From: Pseudomonas sp. JUb42
GTDB lineage: Bacteria; Pseudomonadota; Gammaproteobacteria; Pseudomonadales; Pseudomonadaceae
Reading direction: 5' to 3'
Length of the DNA: 64,000 nt
Assembly: GCF_024807945.1 (NCBI RefSeq)
Contig: NZ_JANUFD010000006.1
Location: 124,001-188,000 of the forward strand
Part shown: positions 58,657-64,000 of the stretch, one piece after another
How positions within the stretch are numbered: the first letter of the stretch is position 1
Layout of the letters: each line of letters begins with the position of its first letter
Position numbers and translations under genes: made by a program
Notes under the pieces: generated by a model
The model's database searches: none
What the model was told of the DNA's origin: nothing
The model's input: only the letters and a program-made list of their open reading frames with translations

Positions 58657-59292
58657 GTGACAGATACATCGGCGATCAGCCGCAACCCACATGCGCCTGA
58701 AGATCTGCCCGAAGAGGCCATCGCAGACCAAGAGACCGCGTCGGTAGGCGAACGGCTCAAGGCGCTGCGACAGAGCCGGGGCCTGTCGATACGCGGCCTG
58801 GCCGAACAGGCAGGCGTGCCCCATGCGACCCTTTCAATCATTGAGCGGGATAAATCCAGCCCCTCTGTCAGCATCCTGAAACGCCTGCTGCGTCCGCTGA
58901 ACGTCACCCTGAGTGCGTTTTTCTCCGATTCAGCAGTGGTGGATCGCGCAGTGTTCTACAAGGCCAGTGAGCTGGTCGAACTGGCTGACGGGCGCAAGCT
59001 GTCGTACCGCCAGGTGGGTGCGAACCTGACCAACAGCTCGATGATGATCCTGCATGAACGCTACGAACCTGGCGCCGATACCGGCGAGGAAGGCGAAGAG
59101 CTTTACTCCCATGAGGCAGAAGAAGGCGGCGTGATCATCGAAGGCCGCCTGGAAATGACCGTGGGCGACGAGGTGCGGATTCTGTCGGCCGGCGATGCCT
59201 ATTACTTCGACAGCCGCCTGCCCCACCGCATGCGCAACCCCTTCGATGAGGTCTGTATCGTGGTCAGCGCAGTCTCGCCACCGACCTTCTGA
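58657..59292 (+). CDS. XRE-cupin transcription regulator (211 aa)
   Basis: The HTH (about 30-85: ERLKALRQSRGLSIRGLAEQ, then GVPHATLSIIERDKSSPSVSILKRLL) is joined to a C-terminal cupin (about 130-208: EGEELYSHEAEEGGVIIEG, then DAYYFDSRLPHRMRNP). This PuuR/SutR-like architecture binds polyamines or small acids in the cupin. It diverges from the PotD-like binding protein and aminotransferase genes and likely controls them through the palindrome at 58308. The start fits the AGGAATCAACC just upstream. Confidence 0.92.
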   Translation: MTDTSAISRNPHAPEDLPEEAIADQETASVGERLKALRQSRGLSIRGLAEQAGVPHATLSIIERDKSSPSVSILKRLLRPLNVTLSAFFSDSAVVDRAVFYKASELVELADGRKLSYRQVGANLTNSSMMILHERYEPGADTGEEGEELYSHEAEEGGVIIEGRLEMTVGDEVRILSAGDAYYFDSRLPHRMRNPFDEVCIVVSAVSPPTF

Positions 59293-59303
59293 TTCAAGAA
59301 TAG

Positions 59304-59330
59304 AAAAGGCAGCCGCAAAGCTGCCTTTTT
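59304..59330. terminator. Bidirectional Rho-independent terminator
   Basis: AAAAGGCAGC, a short loop and GCTGCCTTTTT: a strong GC stem with an A run before and a T run after, so it serves the XRE-cupin gene and the convergent LysR gene alike. Confidence 0.85.
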
Positions 59331-59334
59331 GCTG

Positions 59335-60234
59335 TCAGTGCCACGGATTCTCGAGCAGCTTGCGTTCCATGAAGTCGCGGAACACGCGGATCCGCGGGCT
59401 CAGATGCTTGCGATTGGAATAGATCAGGTAAACCGGCTCGCGCGCCGCAATGACGAATTCGTCGAGCACAGGCACCAGTCGACCGGCTTTCAGGTCGGCA
59501 CCGATATGAAACTGTGCCAGCTTGACGATGCCAGCCCCCGCCAGGGCCATTTCCCGCAGCAAGTCGCCCTGGGCAAATACCGCCTTGGGCACCACCGGAA
59601 TACTTACTACCTCACCCTCGACCTGGAATTGCCAGTTGTTCCAGACACTGTCGAAACCGAAGTTGAAACAGTCATGGGCCAGCAGATCACCGGGCTGCTG
59701 CAGCGCTCCCCGCCGCGCAAGGTAGTCCGGGGACGCGCAGGTGATCCAGGCGCTCTCCCCTATCTTGCGGGCTATTCGCGATGAGCTGGGCAGTACACCA
59801 CTGTGAATGGCCAGATCCAGGCCCTGCTCGAAATGATCGACATATTGCGCACCCACCTGGATATCCACCGTCAGGCCGGGATAGGTCGCCAGAAACTCCG
59901 GCAGCCACGGCAGTATCTGGTGCTTGGCGAAGGTGGTCATGGTGTGGATGCGCAGTGATCCGCTCACCCGGTTGGGGAACGCCTCGGCCAGGGAGTCCGC
60001 TTCAGCCATCGCATTGATCACCTCCCGGGCACTGACCAGGTAGGCCGCGCCTTCTTCGGTCAGGGTCAGGCTGCGAGTGCCGCGCTGAAACAGTCGCACT
60101 TGCAGGCGATCTTCAAGGCGGCTGATCAATTTGCTCATGGCCGAGGGGGTCAGGTCGTGGGCACGACCGGCAGCCGAGAAATTGCCGTGCTCGGTCGCCC
60201 ATATGAAGGCCAGCATCTGCGAGTAGTTATCCAT
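59335..60234 (-). CDS. LysR-family regulator (299 aa)
   Basis: The HTH is FIWATEHGNFSAAGRAHDLT, followed by PSAMSKLISRLEDRLQVRLF and TLTEEGAAYL. The effector domain begins near residue 90 (GSLRIHTMTTFAKHQILPWL). It is of the AaeR/DsdC-like group common in pseudomonads. It diverges from the acyl-CoA dehydrogenase gene across 236 bases and is its likely regulator. Confidence 0.93.
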   Translation of the reverse strand: MDNYSQMLAFIWATEHGNFSAAGRAHDLTPSAMSKLISRLEDRLQVRLFQRGTRSLTLTEEGAAYLVSAREVINAMAEADSLAEAFPNRVSGSLRIHTMTTFAKHQILPWLPEFLATYPGLTVDIQVGAQYVDHFEQGLDLAIHSGVLPSSSRIARKIGESAWITCASPDYLARRGALQQPGDLLAHDCFNFGFDSVWNNWQFQVEGEVVSIPVVPKAVFAQGDLLREMALAGAGIVKLAQFHIGADLKAGRLVPVLDEFVIAAREPVYLIYSNRKHLSPRIRVFRDFMERKLLENPWH

Positions 60235-60470
60235 CGATACGGCTCTGCAGCAAAAGTGGCGAGCAGCCTGCCAGTATTTGCCGGCTCGAACAACCGGCGC
60301 CTGCCAGTGCCACCTGACCTTTCACGGCAATCGGTACAAAGGACAAGGAACCACGACGATTGAACGCATTAAAGCCTTTGCATCGCCTACGCTGTGTTGG
60401 ACAAGTGAACCTTGGCAACGACTGTCGCACTCCAGCCAAGCCTGATGCTTTCAATACAAGAGGTTTCGCA

Positions 60471-62243
60471 ATGCCAGAATTCAACGCTCCATTGCGTGAC
60501 ATGCGCTTCGTGCTCAACGAACTGTTCGACGCTGCGGCGCTGTGGCAAAGGCTGCCCGCCCTGGCCGAACGTATGGATGCCGACACCGCCGATGCGATTC
60601 TTGAAGAAGCAGCCAAGGTCACCGCAGGCCTGCTGGCGCCGCTCAATCGCAGCGGTGACGAGGAAGGTGTGCACTGGCAGGATGGCAAAGTCAGCACACC
60701 CAAGGGCTTTCGCCAGGCCTATGCCACTTATATCGAAGGTGGCTGGGTCGGGCTCAGCGGCAATCCAGATTTCGGCGGGATGGGCTCGCCGAAGATGCTT
60801 GCCGTGCTGTTCGAGGAAATGCTCTACGCCGCCAACAGCAGTTTCGCGCTGTATTCGGCGCTCAGCTCCGGCGCCTGCCTGGCCATCGATGCCCATGCCA
60901 GCGAGGACCTCAAGGCACGCTTCCTGCCAGCCATGTATGAAGGCCGCTGGGCCGGCTCCATGTGCCTGACTGAAGCCCACGCCGGCACCGACCTGGGCCT
61001 GATCCGCACCCGCGCCGAACCCCAGGCCGATGGCAGTTATCGCATCACCGGCAGCAAGATCTTCATCACCGGCGGCGAGCAGGACCTGACAGAAAACATC
61101 ATCCACTTGGTATTGGCCAAGCTGCCTGATGCACCCGCCGGGCCCAAGGGCATTTCGCTGTTTCTGGTGCCCAAGATGCAGGTCAACGACGACGGCTCCC
61201 TCGGTGCGGCCAATGCTGTGGGTTGCGGCTCTGTCGAGCACAAGATGGGCATCAAGGCCTCGGCCACCTGCGTGATGAACTTTGATGGCGCCACTGGCTG
61301 GCTGATCGGCGAGAGTAATCGCGGTCTGGCGGCGATGTTCACCATGATGAACTACGAGCGCCTTTCCATCGGTATCCAGGGTCTGGGCTGCGCTGAGGTG
61401 TCCTATCAGAACGCCCGCACTTACGCCAGGGAACGCCTGCAAAGCCGCTCGGCCAGCGGCCCCGTGGCCAAGGATAAGATTGCCGACCCGATCATCGTCC
61501 ACGGTGATGTGCGGCGCATGCTGCTGACCATGAAAGCCATGACAGAAGGCGGCCGCGCGTTTGCCTGTTATGTCGCACAACAACTGGACCTGGCCAAATT
61601 CACTGCTGATCCTGAAGAGCGCCTGCGCGCCGAGTCCCTGGTGGCGCTGCTGACGCCTGTGGCCAAGGCATTCTTCACCGATATCGGCCTGGAAACCTGC
61701 GTCCACGGCCAGCAGATATTCGGCGGCCACGGCTACATTCGCGAATGGGGTCAGGAGCAGTTGGTTCGGGATGTGCGTATTGCGCAGATTTATGAAGGCA
61801 CCAACGGTATTCAGGCGCTGGACTTGCTCGGGCGCAAGGTGTTGGGCAATGGCGGTGCGGCGCTGGGCATCTTTGCCGAAGAGATTCGCGAGTATGCCCA
61901 AGGCAGCGCATCACCCTACGCGGGGCAGTTGCTCGCAGCGCTGGAACGACTGGTCGATCTCAGCCTCTGGCTCAGGCAACAGGCCGTTACCGAGCCGAAT
62001 ATCGTCAGCAGCAGTTGCGTGGAATACCTGCACTTCTTCGGTTATGTCAGCTACGCCTACCTGTGGGCACGCATGGCGGGGCTCGCCGAAGAGAAAATCG
62101 CCGACGACGTGCCTTTCTACAGCGCCAAACGAGCCACAGCGGCGTTCTTCTACGCACGCTTGCTGCCGCGGATCGACAGCCTGGAGGCTTGCGTCCGTGG
62201 CGGCAGCGGCTCTTTGTACGCGCTGGATGCCGAGCAGTTCTAG
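60471..62243 (+). CDS. Acyl-CoA dehydrogenase, DmdC-like long form (590 aa)
   Basis: This is an FAD enzyme of the group that includes 3-methylmercaptopropionyl-CoA dehydrogenase. Landmarks are CLTEAHAGTDLGLIRTRAEP, ITGSKIFITGGEQDL, VEHKMGIKASATCVMNFDGA, FGGHGYIREWGQEQLVRDVRI (in parts) and the catalytic Glu in IYEGTNGIQALDLLGRK. The extra C-terminal domain after about 470 is typical of this 590-600 residue class. The start is the ATG at 60471 with AAGAGG upstream; a longer in-frame start at 60360 lacks one. Its TAG stop uses the first G of the MITE-like element. Confidence 0.92.
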   Translation: MPEFNAPLRDMRFVLNELFDAAALWQRLPALAERMDADTADAILEEAAKVTAGLLAPLNRSGDEEGVHWQDGKVSTPKGFRQAYATYIEGGWVGLSGNPDFGGMGSPKMLAVLFEEMLYAANSSFALYSALSSGACLAIDAHASEDLKARFLPAMYEGRWAGSMCLTEAHAGTDLGLIRTRAEPQADGSYRITGSKIFITGGEQDLTENIIHLVLAKLPDAPAGPKGISLFLVPKMQVNDDGSLGAANAVGCGSVEHKMGIKASATCVMNFDGATGWLIGESNRGLAAMFTMMNYERLSIGIQGLGCAEVSYQNARTYARERLQSRSASGPVAKDKIADPIIVHGDVRRMLLTMKAMTEGGRAFACYVAQQLDLAKFTADPEERLRAESLVALLTPVAKAFFTDIGLETCVHGQQIFGGHGYIREWGQEQLVRDVRIAQIYEGTNGIQALDLLGRKVLGNGGAALGIFAEEIREYAQGSASPYAGQLLAALERLVDLSLWLRQQAVTEPNIVSSSCVEYLHFFGYVSYAYLWARMAGLAEEKIADDVPFYSAKRATAAFFYARLLPRIDSLEACVRGGSGSLYALDAEQF

Positions 62244-62450
62244 GCTCTGTACGAAAAGTCGCCGAGCGAAGGTCAGGCAAGGCAAAAACAGGCGAGGAAC
62301 GGCCGGGGTCGCGCTCGACTTTACTGGCTGTAAATGAGCATTATCCGCTACGCGGCCCCTTCGGGCCGTCCTTCGGACGTTCTCCTTTCAGTCGTCCGAG
62401 CCTGTTTTTAACGCAGCATCACCGAGCGCAGGCATTTTTCGTACAGAGCC
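62243..62450. mobile_element. MITE-like element, 208 bp, flanked by TA
   Basis: The ends are inverted: GGCTCTGTACGAAAA at the left (62243-62257) is repeated as the complement at the right, and looser similarity extends about 50 bases inward. TA occurs directly on both sides (62241-62242 and 62451-62452), which looks like a two-base target duplication. No transposase frame fits inside. Removing the element and one TA restores a TAA stop for the acyl-CoA dehydrogenase gene and a TAG stop for the facing gene, so it entered where the two convergent stops overlapped. Confidence 0.75.
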
Positions 62451-63025
62451 TAAGTCAGATCGTGCAGTGACTTGCCATTCGGCGCGGTCACGCTGACTTC
62501 GCTGAATGTGACCTGCAGGCCACCACGCTCCGGAGTACAGGCCATGGGCCCGACCCAGTACTGCCTGGCCTGGGGAAATGGCGCCAGGCGAATCAGCGGC
62601 CAATGCTCGCCATCGGTCGAGGCCTGGACCTTGAGCACACCGTTTTGCAGAGTCACGCGCAGCCAGAACCCCGCCGTATCGCCATTGAACAGGCCGGTAG
62701 ACCAGTCGGACACGCCATCAGTGACGACCGTACTGAGATACGGCACACCGTCATTGACCTCGATCGTGATCTTCACCCAATGCTCGGCATCGATGCGCAC
62801 CATCAGCCCGGCCTGATCATAGAGTGCTCTGAAATCAGCAGAAACCCTGGCCTGGGCGGTGAATTCAGGACCGGTCCTGACCCCGTAGAAATGCCCGGAG
62901 TCCCGGACAAAACCATAGTGGGTCTCGCGCCAGAAATCGGTGGCAGCGTCGGTGGTCCAAGTGAGCTGGTCGCCAAGCATCGACCAGCTTTTCGGTTCGT
63001 TCAGCCATTCATATTCGTCGTACAT
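62450..63025 (-). CDS. DUF1349 concanavalin-A-like protein (191 aa)
   Basis: This is a small beta-jelly-roll protein: MYDEYEWLNEPKSWS at the start, TDAATDFWRETHYGFVRDSG, and a central QAGLMVRIDAEHWVKITIEV with the DUF1349 pattern, then VTLQNGVLKVQASTDGEHW. No signal peptide, so cytoplasmic. GGGAG precedes the ATG at 63025. Function unknown; family members often sit near sugar-metabolism genes, and here it lies 24 bases downstream of a GH13 gene on the same strand. Its stop codon uses the last base of the MITE. Confidence 0.85.
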   Translation of the reverse strand: MYDEYEWLNEPKSWSMLGDQLTWTTDAATDFWRETHYGFVRDSGHFYGVRTGPEFTAQARVSADFRALYDQAGLMVRIDAEHWVKITIEVNDGVPYLSTVVTDGVSDWSTGLFNGDTAGFWLRVTLQNGVLKVQASTDGEHWPLIRLAPFPQARQYWVGPMACTPERGGLQVTFSEVSVTAPNGKSLHDLT

Positions 63026-63049
63026 ATGATCTCCCTGAAATAGCCCCAC

Positions 63050-64000
63050 TCAACTCATGGGCGACGTGCTGACAATCCTTAACGCCAGACCTTCATATGG
63101 TGCAAGGTCAATCGTGAAGGCGCCTTCAGCCGTCAGGTCACCCTCAACCCTCTCGTTGATAATGTCCACTACCAGCCCATGACCAATATCCGGCAGGTGC
63201 AGGGTTTCGGTGATGGGCTCGGCGCTGAAGTTCAGGGCGGTGATCTGCATACCCTTCCCGGCTGGCAGTTCGTGGACCATGATCAACAGGCCGGGATGCT
63301 GGACATCCGGGATCAGCACCTGACGACTCGCGGCAATGTCATAGGCCCGACGCACAGCGAGGATTTTCTTCAGCTGCGAGGCGAAGGATTCCGGATCTTT
63401 CAACTGTTCCGGCAAGCTGCCGTACAGGTTCTGCGCCTTGGGCATCTGCCCTGAAGAAACAATCGCCTCCGGATCGAGGTCGACCAGATCGTAGGCGCCA
63501 CGGTGGATCCAGCGGGTGTCGCCATCGAGCATCAAGTCCGCCACCTGTTCCGCCGCCAGTGGCAGCGCCCCTACCAGGTCCCAGCCGGACAAGGCGAAGA
63601 CCCCCGGCTGCATGGCGTTGAACATCACCAATAGCAGGTGCAACTGGCGAATCTGCGGGATATCCGCCGGTTTGATCGCCTGCAAATCCCGTATACCCAA
63701 GGCCGCCGTGATGATGCTGACGGTGGTGCAGGACACGCCATTGGTGACGAATTTCAGGTTGTAGGGTGCGTGCTCACCGGCCAGACGCTCGTACATTTGC
63801 TCGCGGATATGCTCACGCAAGATATTGCCGGGGAAGGTCTGGCCCTGATACATGAAGGTGTCATGGGCATGCAGGGTCCAAAAATGCACCAGCTCCAGGG
63901 TCAGCTCGTCATGGTTTTGCAGGGCGTGGATCAGTGAGGCCGGGTCGATGCCATAGGCGTGGACCTGGCGCAGCATCAGGCGCAGGAACTCGGCATCGCC
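63050..64000 (-). CDS. GH13 (TreS-like alpha-amylase family) enzyme, C-terminal part only; 5' end beyond the window
   Basis: The frame is open to the right edge. The visible part contains [16 protein letters not shown], the conserved NHDE loop (GH13 motif IV with His-Asp), followed by [15 protein letters not shown], the [13 protein letters not shown] region and a C-terminal beta domain ([21 protein letters not shown]) of the DUF3459 type. It resembles trehalose synthase/alpha-amylase family proteins of pseudomonads of about 690 residues; the catalytic Asp and Glu are outside the window. It is co-directional with the DUF1349 gene (24-base gap), probably one operon in trehalose or maltooligosaccharide metabolism. 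Confidence 0.85.
   Translation of the reverse strand, partial: GDAEFLRLMLRQVHAYGIDPASLIHALQNHDELTLELVHFWTLHAHDTFMYQGQTFPGNILREHIREQMYERLAGEHAPYNLKFVTNGVSCTTVSIITAALGIRDLQAIKPADIPQIRQLHLLLVMFNAMQPGVFALSGWDLVGALPLAAEQVADLMLDGDTRWIHRGAYDLVDLDPEAIVSSGQMPKAQNLYGSLPEQLKDPESFASQLKKILAVRRAYDIAASRQVLIPDVQHPGLLIMVHELPAGKGMQITALNFSAEPITETLHLPDIGHGLVVDIINERVEGDLTAEGAFTIDLAPYEGLALRIVSTSPMS

Noticed and set aside
60387..61901. 504-codon minus-strand frame opposite the acyl-CoA dehydrogenase
   Set aside because: Antisense shadow without recognisable motifs.

Overview
The window looks like a chromosomal segment of a Pseudomonas, probably of the P. fluorescens group. The evidence is an MvaT-type C-terminal DNA-binding domain (a Pseudomonas speciality), GC-rich coding regions with strong third-position bias, REP-like palindromes of the kind scattered between Pseudomonas genes, a XenA-type old yellow enzyme, a membrane PQQ glucose dehydrogenase and many LysR/MFS catabolic units. 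I see no rRNA, tRNA or CRISPR array.

Bases 1-9.4 kb are accessory DNA: less GC-rich, with loosely packed genes and long non-coding stretches. A leftward operon encodes a Tn5053/Tn7-like transposition module: a 208-aa protein carrying only a transposase-type DNA-binding domain, an intact DDE transposase (TniA), an AAA+ ATPase (TniB), and an 883-aa protein that joins a degenerate AAA+ domain to TniQ. Beyond it lie two small MvaT/H-NS relatives, one complete and one lacking the DNA-binding domain. This set (a dead-ATPase/TniQ fusion, a stand-alone transposase DNA-binding domain, and a silencer with a truncated partner) is the most unusual mobile-element content here. I could not define the element's ends.

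Bases 9.5-23.7 kb are signalling and core-type genes: a REC-PAS-GGDEF diguanylate cyclase divergent from a two-TM beta-rich protein that resembles the CBASS effector Cap15, a hybrid histidine kinase, a chemoreceptor, DUF1543 and DUF1883 proteins, PQQ glucose dehydrogenase, an AbrB-like protein, an ArsR regulator divergent from xenA, an MFS pump and an orphan FecI-like sigma factor.

Bases 23.9-39.2 kb form one catabolic regulon. A four-gene operon (amidohydrolase, DUF1116-AtzH fusion, amidase, gamma-glutamyltransferase-like enzyme) and an eight-gene operon (polar amino-acid ABC transporter plus a three-subunit molybdenum hydroxylase and CoxG) flank a MarR regulator. A phytanoyl-CoA dioxygenase-like gene diverges from the large operon. 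A palindrome close to GTGGYATRCCAC occurs three times in each of the two control regions, which ties the set together. The substrate is unknown, presumably a nitrogen-rich compound.

Bases 39.2-64 kb hold further catabolic units: LysR with SDR and tautomerase; an L-rhamnonate route (LysR, MFS, RhmD, RhmA, AldA-like dehydrogenase); two MFS genes and an MmgE/PrpD gene facing a MocR regulator; a divergent shikimate-dehydrogenase-like gene with a GMC oxidoreductase; a class III aminotransferase with a PotD-like binding protein and a divergent XRE-cupin regulator; LysR and a DmdC-like acyl-CoA dehydrogenase; then a DUF1349 gene and a partial GH13 enzyme. A 208-bp MITE-like element sits exactly between two convergent stop codons near 62.3 kb.
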